Shown: positions 28,708 to 37,964, counted from the first letter of the stretch. The stretch is DNA of 64,000 nt from Prolixibacteraceae bacterium (GCA_028683385.1 JAQUIJ010000001.1:372001-436000); one strand, 5' to 3'. The notes: generated by a model from the letters alone, not told the origin. Made by a program: numbers and translations.

Positions 28708-28776
28708 AAATCAGACAGCACTGAAGCTAACGAGAGAGATTGCAGATAAGGATAAGGCGTAATAGCTGTCTGATTT
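28708..28776 (+). promoter_or_regulatory. Inverted repeat in the leader of the coiled-coil gene
   Basis: A perfect 12-bp inverted repeat (28708-28719 with 28765-28776) encloses 45 bases. Given the predicted start site near 28705, the stem would sit at the extreme 5' end of the transcript, ending 36 bases before the start codon. No T run follows, so it is not a terminator; an RNA-stabilising or translational element, or a DNA site, are possible. Confidence 0.55.
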
Positions 28777-28812
28777 TAGAATTTAAAATCTACTTATTAA
28801 AATAAAAAAATT

Positions 28813-29718
28813 ATGGAAACAAAAAAATCGCAGTTAGCAACAATCATTATCGCTGTTATTCTGGTTGTTGGAGTTATTGGGGGTGTATATGTTTACAACC
28901 AAAAACAAGATGAAATCAAAACGCTTACAATGGAAAAAAGCGAATTGAACCAAACGATTCAAAAAAGAGATTCAATAGTAAACGACATGGAAGGCACATT
29001 CGCTGAAATTGAAAGCAACATGTCTTTCATCAGGGAAAAAAGAAGCCAGATTGCTACCATGCAAACTGAAGGAGGCAAAAATAAGAAACAGTTGATTGCC
29101 GAAGATGTGAAACTGATGAATACCATGCTCGAAGAAAGCAGTAAAAAAATTGCTGATTTGGAAGCAAAGTTGAGAAAGTCGGGTATGAATATTAAGTCGT
29201 ATGAAAAAAGACTTCAGGCTCTAAACGAAACCATCGAAGCTCAGAATACCGAAATCGCTGCATTGAAAACAGAAATTGAAGGTAAAAATGCTAATATCGC
29301 TGAACTCGGAACAAAAGTTCAGGACTTAAATAACAACATTCAACAACAAGCTGACACCATCAATTACAAACAAAAAGTGATTATTGACAAGACCGATAAA
29401 CTGAATACAGCTCACTTTGCCTTGGGAACTTTCAAGAAATTGAAGGAAGAAGGTATTGTAAGCCGCGAAGGTGCAGTTCTTGGAATTGGCGGTGGTAAAG
29501 CAGTTCAGGGAAATTTTGACTCAAAATATTTCACCGATGTGGATATTCGCCAAACAAAAACAATCCCGTTGAATGTAAAGAAAGCTGTTGTAATTTCAGA
29601 ACATCCAAGCAGTTCATATAAGTTGGTTGAAGAAAACGGACAGATTGCTTACCTTCAGATTGAAGACCCTTCTGAATTCTGGAGAATCTCAAAATACGCC
29701 GTCATTCAGGTAAAATAA
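28813..29718 (+). CDS. Membrane-anchored coiled-coil protein, unknown function
   Basis: A 301-residue protein with one N-terminal TM helix (about 9-27, IIIAVILVVGVIGGVYVY), a long coiled coil (about 30-195, heptad-rich with repeated IAxLxxK patterns), and a globular C-terminal domain of about 100 residues (FALGTFKKLKEEGIVSREG, FTDVDIRQTKTIPL, SSYKLVEENG). Related proteins occur across Bacteroidota without an established role (recalled). The coiled coil would hold the C-terminal domain away from the membrane, periplasmically if the helix acts as a signal anchor. It is the apparent output gene of the kinase/sigma-54 regulator module upstream. Confidence 0.8.
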   Translation: METKKSQLATIIIAVILVVGVIGGVYVYNQKQDEIKTLTMEKSELNQTIQKRDSIVNDMEGTFAEIESNMSFIREKRSQIATMQTEGGKNKKQLIAEDVKLMNTMLEESSKKIADLEAKLRKSGMNIKSYEKRLQALNETIEAQNTEIAALKTEIEGKNANIAELGTKVQDLNNNIQQQADTINYKQKVIIDKTDKLNTAHFALGTFKKLKEEGIVSREGAVLGIGGGKAVQGNFDSKYFTDVDIRQTKTIPLNVKKAVVISEHPSSSYKLVEENGQIAYLQIEDPSEFWRISKYAVIQVK

Positions 29719-29850
29719 TTCAATCACCCCATGCAATCCTCAACAAACAGAAATAAAGCCATGAGAAAATCCAGATAGTTAATGGATTGCATGAATTCAG
29801 GGCAATTTAGGCGGGCTTCGTTTTAGCCCAAGAAAGTTGTACTATATATA

Positions 29851-29887
29851 AAAGGCTGTCAGGATAAATACCTGACAGCCTTTCACT
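29851..29887. terminator. Bidirectional terminator between the coiled-coil gene and kbl
   Basis: A perfect 13-bp stem (29851-29863 with 29871-29883) with a T-rich tail to the right and an A-rich flank (TATATATAAAA) to the left that reads as a U-rich tail on the other strand. The two flanking genes converge on it. Confidence 0.85.
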
Positions 29888-29906
29888 TTTTTGTAGAACT
29901 TGATTA

Positions 29907-31094
29907 TCAAATAATACCAAGCGACTTGCCTACTTTAATAAAAGCTGTTACAGCCTGGTCAATTTGCTCTTTCGTATGAGCAGCCGATAATTGAACCCTG
30001 ATGCGAGCTCTGCCCTTAGGCACTACCGGAAATACAAATCCAATCACATAAATACCTTCTTTAAGCAACTCATCGGCAAATTTCACCGCCAACGGAGCAT
30101 CGTAAATCATCACTGGAACAATAGCTGTGGTACCTTTTACCAGATCAAATCCGGCAGTTTCCATTTTGCTCCTGAAATAACTGGCATTCTCCATTGTTCG
30201 TGCCGGCAATTCAGCCGATTCGGTTAATAAATCGAGTACTCTTGAAGTAGCACCTACGGTTGCAGGAGCCAATGTATTTGAGAACAAATACGGGCGCGAC
30301 CGCTGACGAAGCATTTCTATAATTTCCTTCCGGCCTGAAGTACAGCCACCATTTCCGCCGCCCAGAGCTTTACCGAAGGTTGTAGTTATGATGTCAATTT
30401 TCCCGAGTAATCCAAAATGTTCGGCGGTTCCACGTCCGGTTTTGCCAATATAACCCGAAGCATGCGAATCATCAACCATAATCAGGGCATCATATTTTTC
30501 GCACAAAGCAACAATCTCGGGTAGTTTTGCTAAATCACCATCCATCGAGAAAACACCATCGGTAACTACCAAACGATATTTGAGCGATTGTGATTCTTTC
30601 AGGCAATTTTCGAGTTCAGCCATATCGCCATGCTTGTATCGTGCTCGCTGAGCTTTGCACAAACGCACACCATCAATGATTGAAGCATGATTCAACTCAT
30701 CGGAAATAATAATGCTGTCATCACCCAAAAGCGGTTCAAAAACGCCACCATTGGCATCAAATGCTGCGCAATACAAAATAGTGTCTTCGGTACCCAAAAA
30801 TTCAGATACTTTTTTCTCCAGTTCCTTGTGAATCTGCTGTGTGCCACAAATAAAACGAACCGATGAAAGGCCGAATCCCCATTTGTCCATGGTTTGCTGA
30901 GCCGCCTTAATTACTTCCGGATGATTGGCCAGCCCAAGATAGTTGTTGGCACAAAAATTCAAAACTACTTTATCGCTCCCAACCGAAATCTCGGAACTTT
31001 GCGACGATGTGATTATTCTTTCGGTTTTATACAAACCCTGCTCTTTCAGTTCACGTAGCGTATTTGCTAGGTCTTCTTGAATTTTTCCGTACAT
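29907..31094 (-). CDS. kbl: Glycine C-acetyltransferase (2-amino-3-ketobutyrate CoA ligase)
   Basis: A PLP enzyme of the alpha-oxoamine synthase family that splits 2-amino-3-ketobutyrate with CoA to glycine and acetyl-CoA in threonine catabolism. It has 395 residues, the expected length. The N terminus YGKIQEDLANTL, NFCANNYLGLA, SDELNHASIIDG, VDDSHASGYIG and the PLP lysine Lys242 in TTTFGKALGG are all characteristic, and favour Kbl over BioF or serine palmitoyltransferase. A zinc dehydrogenase gene lies divergently to the right. Confidence 0.93.
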   Translation of the reverse strand: MYGKIQEDLANTLRELKEQGLYKTERIITSSQSSEISVGSDKVVLNFCANNYLGLANHPEVIKAAQQTMDKWGFGLSSVRFICGTQQIHKELEKKVSEFLGTEDTILYCAAFDANGGVFEPLLGDDSIIISDELNHASIIDGVRLCKAQRARYKHGDMAELENCLKESQSLKYRLVVTDGVFSMDGDLAKLPEIVALCEKYDALIMVDDSHASGYIGKTGRGTAEHFGLLGKIDIITTTFGKALGGGNGGCTSGRKEIIEMLRQRSRPYLFSNTLAPATVGATSRVLDLLTESAELPARTMENASYFRSKMETAGFDLVKGTTAIVPVMIYDAPLAVKFADELLKEGIYVIGFVFPVVPKGRARIRVQLSAAHTKEQIDQAVTAFIKVGKSLGII

Positions 31095-31175
31095 GATCTT
31101 ATTTTTTTAATACATAACAAAGTAATAGATTCAATATCGTAAAAAGAGTGATAAAACGCAGTCCGTTTTTTTATG

Positions 31176-31210
31176 CAAAGATATGTTGTAACCTTCCCAC
31201 GTTGTTCAAA
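31176..31210 (-). promoter_or_regulatory. Candidate promoter of kbl
   Basis: On the minus strand, TTTG at 31210-31207 and a perfect TATCTTTG at 31183-31176, separated by 23 bases, at the long end of the usual range. The predicted leader is about 75 bases. Confidence 0.45.
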
Positions 31211-31337
31211 CGATTCATTTTAAAATTGAATTTTATTCCTTTTCACTGAATCAAAAAAATAATACAGTATTTCTGCATGTATCAGCTTTTTTTTTCATTA
31301 TTTGGCAACAGTTTTCCTGAAATTAAAGAACCATCAA

Positions 31338-32375
31338 ATGAAAACACTGGTCTTAACCGGAATCCGGAAAATTGAAATGATTGACAAACCTGCACCGGTA
31401 CTGAAAAATGCAACTGATGTTTTGATCAGAATGATAACCGTTGGGGTTTGTGGATCAGACATTCATTATTTCGCTGCCGGCAAAATTGGAACTCAGGTCG
31501 TTCAATTTCCATTTGCCGTGGGGCACGAATGCTCGGGCATTGTGGTAGAAACCGGCAGTTCAGTTACTCGCGTAAAACCGGGAGATCTGGTTGCTATCGA
31601 TCCAAGTGTTCATTGTGGTGTCTGCGATCAATGTTTGGCCGGACGGCCACATACCTGTCGCAAGAATATGTTCTTGGGCTGTCCCGGCCAATTAGACGGA
31701 TGCCTGTGTGAATATATCGTTATGCCCGAATTCTGCTGCTTCGAAGTAAACGAATCGCTTAACCCAATTCAGGCAGCACTCGTTGAGCCTTTAACCATTG
31801 GAACGTACAGCGTTGAACTGGCAAACACCAATTTTCAGGACAAAACCATTGGCATTTTTGGCGCTGGACCAATTGGGCTAAGCGTATTAATGGTATTAAA
31901 GTCGAAAACCGACAATACTATTTTCTGCTTTGAACCGTTGGATTACCGTCGGAAGAAAGCTTCTGAACTTGGGGCAAACTACGCATTTAACCCAATCGAA
32001 ACAGATGCACTTGAAACAACCAGTGAAATTGAACCACTTTTGCTCGATCTGGTTTTTGATTGCAGCGGCGAACAGAAAGCCATTGACGATGCAACAAAGG
32101 TTTTAAAACCAGGAGGGAAACTCGTTTTAACCGGCATTCCACCTGAAGGGAAATATACTTTCGACATGGATATGATGCGCCGAAAAGAAATTACCATTGT
32201 AAATGTCCGACGTCAGAATCATTGCGTTGAAAAATCGATCGGCTTGATTAAAAACGGATTACCTGTTGAACAAATGGTTACTCATCATTTTAAGCCGGAA
32301 GCGACACAACAAGCATTTGAAATGGTTGCCAACTATCAGGATGGAGTGATTAAAGCAATGATCGATTTTTTCTGA
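31338..32375 (+). CDS. Zinc-dependent medium-chain alcohol/polyol dehydrogenase
   Basis: A 345-residue MDR dehydrogenase. The start at 31338 (MKTLVLTGIRKIEM) is preferred over an upstream TTG at 31302. Catalytic zinc ligands are in GVCGSDIHYF and GHECSG, and the structural zinc site is the four-Cys lobe CGVCDQCLAGRPHTC. The Rossmann loop GIFGAGPIGLSV follows. Sequence texture is nearest sorbitol/xylitol or L-idonate dehydrogenases. Threonine 3-dehydrogenase is a contextual alternative because kbl lies divergently next door, but the active-site region does not look like classical Tdh. The substrate is undecided. Confidence 0.85.
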   Translation: MKTLVLTGIRKIEMIDKPAPVLKNATDVLIRMITVGVCGSDIHYFAAGKIGTQVVQFPFAVGHECSGIVVETGSSVTRVKPGDLVAIDPSVHCGVCDQCLAGRPHTCRKNMFLGCPGQLDGCLCEYIVMPEFCCFEVNESLNPIQAALVEPLTIGTYSVELANTNFQDKTIGIFGAGPIGLSVLMVLKSKTDNTIFCFEPLDYRRKKASELGANYAFNPIETDALETTSEIEPLLLDLVFDCSGEQKAIDDATKVLKPGGKLVLTGIPPEGKYTFDMDMMRRKEITIVNVRRQNHCVEKSIGLIKNGLPVEQMVTHHFKPEATQQAFEMVANYQDGVIKAMIDFF

Positions 32376-32501
32376 CAAATCTCATTTGATAAAAAATCAG
32401 AATAAAACTCAAAAATATTGCATGGAAGGTAGATTTTCATTTATATTCGCCCCTGAAGATTTATTAAATTTTTTCATATAATTGCACTAAAATATTTATC
32501 A

Positions 32502-32903
32502 ATGAATCCAAGTAAACCCAGAGTAATTAAGGATTACGACAAGCTCGATCCGGATATTCAGGAAAAAATCAAACTCGAATATCCAAGCGGATACAGTGAA
32601 AACTTAATCTATTTTACCAACAAAGATGGCAAGCGGGTAAGTGCATTGCCCTTCGAAACAGATGACAAATATTATCTGGTTCGGATGACAGTTTATGAAG
32701 CTGAGAAAATTATCGAAGAAGATGACGACTATGACAGCACCGGTTCTCTGAAGGATAGCGCGAAGGAAGAATATGAAACCAAGTATGGCGACGATGATAT
32801 TCTTGCTGCAAGTGATGATGTTGACGAAATTGATGATGTTGCCGATGACGACTTCGATGATGACGACGATGACGATGACGGCGGTGATGATGACGAGGAT
32901 TAA
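32502..32903 (+). CDS. Conserved small protein with acidic tail
   Basis: A 133-residue protein of unknown function. The first ~75 residues look folded (KPRVIKDYDKLDPDIQEKIK, LIYFTNKDGKRVSALPFET, YYLVRMTVYEAEKI), and the last ~60 are almost entirely Asp/Glu with a run of aspartates, presumably disordered. Similar proteins recur in Bacteroidota (recalled). The acidic tail resembles that of the larger protein at 1502-2539 in composition only. Apparently monocistronic. Confidence 0.78.
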   Translation: MNPSKPRVIKDYDKLDPDIQEKIKLEYPSGYSENLIYFTNKDGKRVSALPFETDDKYYLVRMTVYEAEKIIEEDDDYDSTGSLKDSAKEEYETKYGDDDILAASDDVDEIDDVADDDFDDDDDDDDGGDDDED

Positions 32904-33074
32904 TCCCGTACTACATTAAAAAATCTTCAAAACTTGTCTTTTGTCGGATAATTAGCATCCGACGCTGATTGGCTTAAAAATACTGTATGTCAGGATGTTG
33001 AAAAAGCAAATTGCTTTTCACTCCTGAATACATTTAGCCATAATCTTAGCATTAAATTCCAAATCTTTTTCTGA

Positions 33075-33686
33075 TTAAAAGTCCAGTCTGAGCTGATCGG
33101 CCAGATTGGCAAATGTTATCCGGTGATAGGGAGTTATACCTATTTCCCTGACTAACTTTCTATGGTGTAAGGTTGGATAACCTTTATTCTTCGACCAATC
33201 ATATTCTGGATATTCCTGGTGAATGGCTTCCATATAATCGTCACGGTAAGTTTTTGCGAGTATCGAAGCTGCTGCAATAGGCAAATATTTCCCATCGCCC
33301 TTAATAATGCAGGTGTGCGAAATTTCGGGATAAGCTTTAAACCGGTTCCCATCAATAAGCAAATGTTCCGGTTGTATTTTGAGTTGAGCAACTGCACGGT
33401 GCATGGCTAAAAACGAAGCATTTAAAATGTTAATCCGGTCGATTTCGTGATTATCGACAATACCTACAGCAAAAGCCAAAGCCTGCTGCTCAATAATCGG
33501 GCGTAATGCGTTTCGCTGCTTCTCTGTCAGTTTTTTTGAGTCGTTCAGCAAATCATTCTCGAAATCTTCAGGAAGAATAACTGCCGCTGCAAACACCGGA
33601 CCAGCCAAACACCCACGTCCAGCCTCATCGCAACCGGCTTCCAGTCTGCCTTTCTGTAAAAAAAGCAGAAGTTTCTCTTTTGTCAT
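33075..33686 (-). CDS. rnhB: Ribonuclease HII
   Basis: RNase HII cuts RNA in RNA-DNA hybrids and at single embedded ribonucleotides. It has 203 residues from the ATG at 33686; the frame is open further upstream, but that region overlaps the next gene and contains a small tandem repeat. The N-terminal active-site motif [15 protein letters not shown] holds Asp and Glu of the DEDD set; further signature segments are [19 protein letters not shown] and [23 protein letters not shown]. RNase HI is encoded 10 kb away (43329), so the genome has both types. Confidence 0.95.
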   Translation of the reverse strand: MTKEKLLLFLQKGRLEAGCDEAGRGCLAGPVFAAAVILPEDFENDLLNDSKKLTEKQRNALRPIIEQQALAFAVGIVDNHEIDRINILNASFLAMHRAVAQLKIQPEHLLIDGNRFKAYPEISHTCIIKGDGKYLPIAAASILAKTYRDDYMEAIHQEYPEYDWSKNKGYPTLHHRKLVREIGITPYHRITFANLADQLRLDF

Positions 33687-33689
33687 AAC

Positions 33690-33716
33690 TTGGAACTTTG
33701 AATTTGGAACTTTGAA
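33690..33716. repeat. Short tandem repeat between rnhB and the glycosyltransferase gene
   Basis: Two copies of TTGGAACTTTGAA (13 bases, 33690-33702 and 33704-33716) fill most of the 35-base gap. Simple direct repeats of this kind recur in Bacteroidota intergenic DNA; no function is apparent. Confidence 0.6.
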
Positions 33717-33721
33717 CTCTT

Positions 33722-34849
33722 TCAGGTATTGGCACAAATCTGGATACTTCCCCAAAGTAATTCAGCCGTTTTATCCCAGCTAAACTTTTCCTTCTGAACA
33801 AATCCCTTTTCAATGAGTGAATCCCGAAGATCTTTCTCCTGAAAAATCCGGATCATCGCGTCTTTGATCTGGCTTAACGAAAATGGATCAACATAAAGAA
33901 CAGCATTACCACCTACCTCGGGTAAAGATGTTGTATTCGAACAAATTACAGGTACACCTGCATTCATCGCTTCAATAACCGGAATTCCAAAACCTTCGAA
34001 GAACGGCACAAAAGTGAGCGCCAGCGAAGCACCCAATACATGATGCAGTTCGTCATTATTCAGTCTGCCTGTAAAAACAACATCGTCTTTGTAACGCATT
34101 CCTTCGTAAGTCAGCTCAATGTCGCTGGTTTTAAACATGCTTTCACCCACAATCAGCAACTTAGTGTCCGACTCAATCGAAGTACGAAAAGCGTCATAAG
34201 CCCGCAGCAATCCACAAATATTTTTGCGCGGGTGAATTGATCCGATAAACAAAAAATAGTCTTTACCCTTTGAATAAATCGCTTTTGTATTTGAATTTTC
34301 ATCGCCGGAAGTAGGCGTATAAGAAGTATTTACTCCATTATAAACTACATCAACTTTATCTGAATCAATCCTATAGGTTCGGTTAATATCTTCTTTCGAG
34401 AAGTACGATACGGTAACAATCCGTTTGGCTTTTCTGGCGAACCTCGGGAAAAATTGATTGTAATATTTTGCTTTTAGCCAGGGCAAATCCTGAGGACGGT
34501 GAGCAAAATTAATATCATGAATAGCTGCCAGTTGGCGAACTCGTGTATTCAATGACAAATAGCCGTCGGGCGAGAAAAACAAATCAGCTTTGTACTTCTT
34601 TAAAATCTTCGGAATCTGAATTTCGAACCAGATGAACCACAAAATAGGGTGTCTGGTTGGTGGCGACAATACGATAGGTGTAATGTTATCAGAAAAAATA
34701 AATTCTTCGGCAAATGGGCGATCAAAAATAAACAGAAACTGATGTTCCGGATGTTCACAAGTTATCCGTGACAAGGTTTCTCGGGTAAACCATCCAATTC
34801 CTTCAAGCTTTTCGGGTAGCAGTAAGCGTGTATTAACGGCGATTATCAT
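33722..34849 (-). CDS. Glycosyltransferase family 4 (GT-B) protein
   Basis: A 375-residue GT-B glycosyltransferase of the group 1/GT4 type. The C-terminal nucleotide-sugar domain shows [53 protein letters not shown] (the E-x7-E motif) and [12 protein letters not shown]. The N-terminal half has [12 protein letters not shown] and [12 protein letters not shown]. It probably acts on a surface polysaccharide or glycoprotein glycan, since a flippase gene starts divergently 100 bases away. Donor and acceptor cannot be inferred. Confidence 0.9.
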   Translation of the reverse strand: MIIAVNTRLLLPEKLEGIGWFTRETLSRITCEHPEHQFLFIFDRPFAEEFIFSDNITPIVLSPPTRHPILWFIWFEIQIPKILKKYKADLFFSPDGYLSLNTRVRQLAAIHDINFAHRPQDLPWLKAKYYNQFFPRFARKAKRIVTVSYFSKEDINRTYRIDSDKVDVVYNGVNTSYTPTSGDENSNTKAIYSKGKDYFLFIGSIHPRKNICGLLRAYDAFRTSIESDTKLLIVGESMFKTSDIELTYEGMRYKDDVVFTGRLNNDELHHVLGASLALTFVPFFEGFGIPVIEAMNAGVPVICSNTTSLPEVGGNAVLYVDPFSLSQIKDAMIRIFQEKDLRDSLIEKGFVQKEKFSWDKTAELLWGSIQICANT

Positions 34850-34877
34850 AGTTTGGGTTGTCGTGTCGAAATCTAAT

Positions 34878-34915
34878 CAAATGTACAAAGTCTGCACAAA
34901 AAATTGCTACTTTTG
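34878..34915. promoter_or_regulatory. Candidate divergent promoters (glycosyltransferase / flippase)
   Basis: Perfect -7 boxes on both strands: TACATTTG on the minus strand (34885-34878) for the glycosyltransferase, and TACTTTTG on the plus strand (34908-34915) for the flippase. Neither has a well-placed TTTG -33 box. Confidence 0.4.
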
Positions 34916-34949
34916 ACTCACTTTAATCAACCCAGGAAAAGACACTCGC

Positions 34950-36395
34950 TTGAAACGGAAGTTTATTACAAATCTTTTACTGCTCCTTTTTCTGAATGTT
35001 TTAATCAAACCTTTCTGGATATTCGGAATCGACCTCACCGTGCAAAATCTGGTAGGAGACGAAAGCTATGGTTTGTATTTCTCGCTTCTGAATTTTTCGA
35101 TGATCCTGAATATCCTGCTCGACTTCGGAATAACTAGTTACAACAATAAAAACATCGCCCAACACGGTCAGTTGCTGAAAAAGCACATCAGTAACATTGT
35201 TGGATTAAAGTTTTTGCTGGCGGGCATTTATGCGGTAGTTTGCATGGTTACTGCACTGATAATCGGATACAAGCAAGTCCAACTTCACCTGCTTGCGTTC
35301 CTGATTTTAAACCAGTTTCTCATCTCATTCACGCTTTATTTGCGATCAAACATTAGCGGGCTACATCTATTCCGAACCGACAGTCTTTTGTCGGTACTCG
35401 ACCGTTCGCTGATGATTATTATCTGCTCAATCCTCCTATTTACCAACATAACCCACCATACTTTTAAGATCGAATGGTTTGTATATTCTCAGTCGGCAGC
35501 CTATCTAATTGCAAGTGCGATCACTCTTGGTGTTGTTTTGGCGCGAACCGGAAAGCTTAAATTTTATTTCGACCGCAAATTCTTTATCGTTTTTCTCCGG
35601 AAAAGCTACCCTTATGCATTACTGATTTTACTAATGTCGTTCTACAACCGCATCGATTCAGTTATGCTCGAACGATTATTGCCAGATGGAAAAGAGCAGG
35701 CAGGAATTTATGCCCATGCATTTCGGCTACTCGATGCAGTTTCTATGTTTGGCGTTTTATTCGCCGGATTATTACTTCCTATTTTTGCCCGGATGCTCAA
35801 ACAAAAAGAGGACATTGGATCGATGGTACAATTCTCTTTTCTTTTACTTTTCGTTCCGGCAATAATTATAAGCTTATCCTCCGGATTTTATGATCAGGAA
35901 ATTATGCTTTTACTGAAATACAGTCATACTGAACTCTCTGCATCAATTTTTCAGTTGCTGATGGTTAGTTTTTTGGGCATAGCCACCACCTATATTTTTG
36001 GCACACTTCTCACTGCCAATGGAAGTATCAGGCAGCTAAACTGGATGGCAGTTGTCGGAATGGGACTAAATATCGGTTTAAACCTGATTCTGATACCTCA
36101 CATTCAGGCCCTAGGTTCGGCCTGGGCTAGTATGGTAACACAGCTCTTTACTGCTATTGCACAAACATTACTTGCTGTTATTATTTTGAAACTAAATATT
36201 AATTACCGCTTAATCGGAAAATTGATTTTGTTTGTTTGCTTTGTATTTCTGGCGGGGCATTTTAGCCGGCAAATAGACACCTGGTATCTGGGTTATGCAA
36301 CAATGATTGCTACAAGCATATTATTTGCATTTATTTCCCGTTTAATAAACCTGAAAGCATTGACAGAAATCATTCGAAACGATCAGCAGGCATGA
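34950..36395 (+). CDS. Oligosaccharide flippase family (Wzx-like) membrane protein
   Basis: A 481-residue polytopic membrane protein of the polysaccharide biosynthesis/MATE-like flippase superfamily, with about 12-14 hydrophobic helices. The start is a TTG at 34950 (MKRKFITNLLLLLFL). No ATG lies near the N terminus, and an AGGAAAA purine stretch precedes it. Family features are the N-terminal FGIDLTVQNLVGDESYGLYF and the mid-protein LLMSFYNRIDSVMLERLLP. It would move lipid-linked oligosaccharides across the inner membrane. It overlaps the next gene by 4 bases, starting an apparent three-gene operon with the DUF3267 gene and uppP. Confidence 0.85.
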   Translation: MKRKFITNLLLLLFLNVLIKPFWIFGIDLTVQNLVGDESYGLYFSLLNFSMILNILLDFGITSYNNKNIAQHGQLLKKHISNIVGLKFLLAGIYAVVCMVTALIIGYKQVQLHLLAFLILNQFLISFTLYLRSNISGLHLFRTDSLLSVLDRSLMIIICSILLFTNITHHTFKIEWFVYSQSAAYLIASAITLGVVLARTGKLKFYFDRKFFIVFLRKSYPYALLILLMSFYNRIDSVMLERLLPDGKEQAGIYAHAFRLLDAVSMFGVLFAGLLLPIFARMLKQKEDIGSMVQFSFLLLFVPAIIISLSSGFYDQEIMLLLKYSHTELSASIFQLLMVSFLGIATTYIFGTLLTANGSIRQLNWMAVVGMGLNIGLNLILIPHIQALGSAWASMVTQLFTAIAQTLLAVIILKLNINYRLIGKLILFVCFVFLAGHFSRQIDTWYLGYATMIATSILFAFISRLINLKALTEIIRNDQQA

Positions 36396-37036
36396 ACAGA
36401 AAGTTAACTCCTGAAGATTTACAAAACGAAAACGAATTCGAACTCCTCACCGAAGTTTCGCATCAAAAACTGCGTGATTTTGTGGTGGAACAAATTACCG
36501 AAGAAAAATACCTTATCCGGATTTATTCCATTTATCAGGTAATCATGATGATCATATTTGCATTTCTTCTGACCCGAGGTATTGTTTTGGTATTCAAAGG
36601 TCATTCTGAAACATTAATAAATGTGGGATTAGCTGTCGTATTTTCGTTTTCCGCTTTGATCATCGTACACGAACTGCTTCATGCTTTCGCCTATGTGATT
36701 ACAGGAGCAAAGAGAATTTCGTTCGGCGCAATCCCGAAGAAGTTTATTTTTTATGCCTTGGCCGACCGCCAGGTGATTACCACACGCGCCTTTCACATTG
36801 TTGCATTAACTCCTTTTGTTATTGTGAAGTTGATTTGTTTGATTGGGATCATTGGTTTTTACAAGGAACAAATCATGTATTTTTTCCTTAGTGTGATGTG
36901 CCTCCATTCGTTGTTTTGTGCTGGCGATATTGCGATGCTTGCCTTTTACCGGATTCACAAGGGAAAAGAAATTTACAATTTTGATGACAAAAATGAAGGG
37001 AAGACTTATTTTTACACCCGAAAACTAGAAATATAA
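36392..37036 (+). CDS. DUF3267 membrane protein, putative zinc metalloprotease fold
   Basis: A 214-residue integral membrane protein with an HExxH-type motif, VHELLHAFAYVITGA, inside a hydrophobic segment, and the downstream PKKFIFYALADRQVITTRAF, TPFVIVKL and DIAMLAFYRIHKG segments typical of DUF3267. The family resembles site-2-type membrane proteases, but activity is not established. Between the flippase (overlap ATGA) and uppP (3-base gap), it is clearly co-transcribed with envelope genes. Confidence 0.82.
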   Translation: MNRKLTPEDLQNENEFELLTEVSHQKLRDFVVEQITEEKYLIRIYSIYQVIMMIIFAFLLTRGIVLVFKGHSETLINVGLAVVFSFSALIIVHELLHAFAYVITGAKRISFGAIPKKFIFYALADRQVITTRAFHIVALTPFVIVKLICLIGIIGFYKEQIMYFFLSVMCLHSLFCAGDIAMLAFYRIHKGKEIYNFDDKNEGKTYFYTRKLEI

Positions 37037-37039
37037 ATT

Positions 37040-37834
37040 ATGACAACTATAGAAGCCGTAATTATTGCTGTTGTGGAAGGAATTACTGAATTTCTGCCCA
37101 TTTCATCTACCGGTCACATGATTATTACAGAAGCCTTGTTAGGCGTTAACATGGATGAATTTACCAAGGCATTTACTGTTAACATTCAGTTTGGGGCTAT
37201 TCTTTCAGTAGTAGTACTCTATTGGCGCAGATTCCTTCAGAGCTGGACGTTTTATCAAAAGCTACTTGTTGCTTTTATGCCTGCTGCTGTTATTGGATTA
37301 CTTGGGAGTGATCTTATAGACCAATTATTTGAAAGTGTAATGGTTGTAGCAATCACCATGTTATTGGGAGGGATACTGCTTTTATTTGTTGACAAATGGT
37401 TTAAAAAGGAAAAAGAAAACCAGAAAGTTACTTATCGTAACGCTTTGAAAATTGGATTTTGGCAGTGTATTGCCATGATACCGGGAGTTTCGCGCTCTGC
37501 AGCAAGTATCATTGGTGGCATGCAGCAAAAACTGAGCAGAACCAATGCCGCCGAATTTTCGTTTTTTCTGGCTGTTCCAACTATGGCAGCCGCTTCAGGG
37601 TATAAACTTCTCAAATTAATTCTTCATCCTGATGGCATTTCAATGATGAAGGACAATTTAACGACATTATTAATCGGTAACATCGTTGCCTTTATTGTGG
37701 CTATGATCGCAATCAAAACGTTCATCACCTTCCTCCAGAAACATGGCTTCAAAGTATTTGGTTGGTACCGCATTGTGGTTGGCCTAATCCTGATTACACT
37801 ATTACTGATGGGAGTTGATTTGAAAGTAGTCTAA
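37040..37834 (+). CDS. uppP: Undecaprenyl-diphosphate phosphatase
   Basis: BacA-type UppP removes a phosphate from undecaprenyl diphosphate, recycling the lipid carrier for peptidoglycan and polysaccharide export, and gives bacitracin tolerance. The 264 residues have about eight TM helices. Signature motifs are [19 protein letters not shown] ([14 protein letters not shown]) and [13 protein letters not shown]. It is the last gene of the flippase-DUF3267-uppP run; the need for lipid-carrier recycling fits the flippase upstream. Confidence 0.95.
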   Translation: MTTIEAVIIAVVEGITEFLPISSTGHMIITEALLGVNMDEFTKAFTVNIQFGAILSVVVLYWRRFLQSWTFYQKLLVAFMPAAVIGLLGSDLIDQLFESVMVVAITMLLGGILLLFVDKWFKKEKENQKVTYRNALKIGFWQCIAMIPGVSRSAASIIGGMQQKLSRTNAAEFSFFLAVPTMAAASGYKLLKLILHPDGISMMKDNLTTLLIGNIVAFIVAMIAIKTFITFLQKHGFKVFGWYRIVVGLILITLLLMGVDLKVV

Positions 37835-37938
37835 CGAAACCAGAGGGTTCGCATGTTTATAAAAAACCATCATTGGGTATAGAGTGCGCCCCCTATGTGG
37901 GGTCGAATATTTCACATTGTGCAATCTGTTTCTATAAA

Positions 37939-37964
37939 TATTTGATGCCGCTGGCATCCAAATA
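37939..37964. repeat. Palindrome downstream of uppP
   Basis: GATGCC at 37944-37949 pairs with GGCATC at 37953-37958 around a GCT loop; TATTT and AAATA extend the stem past one bulged C. It has the look of a REP-type intergenic palindrome rather than a terminator. The nearby CCCC/GGGG inverted repeat (about 37889-37902) is similar in style. Confidence 0.5.
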
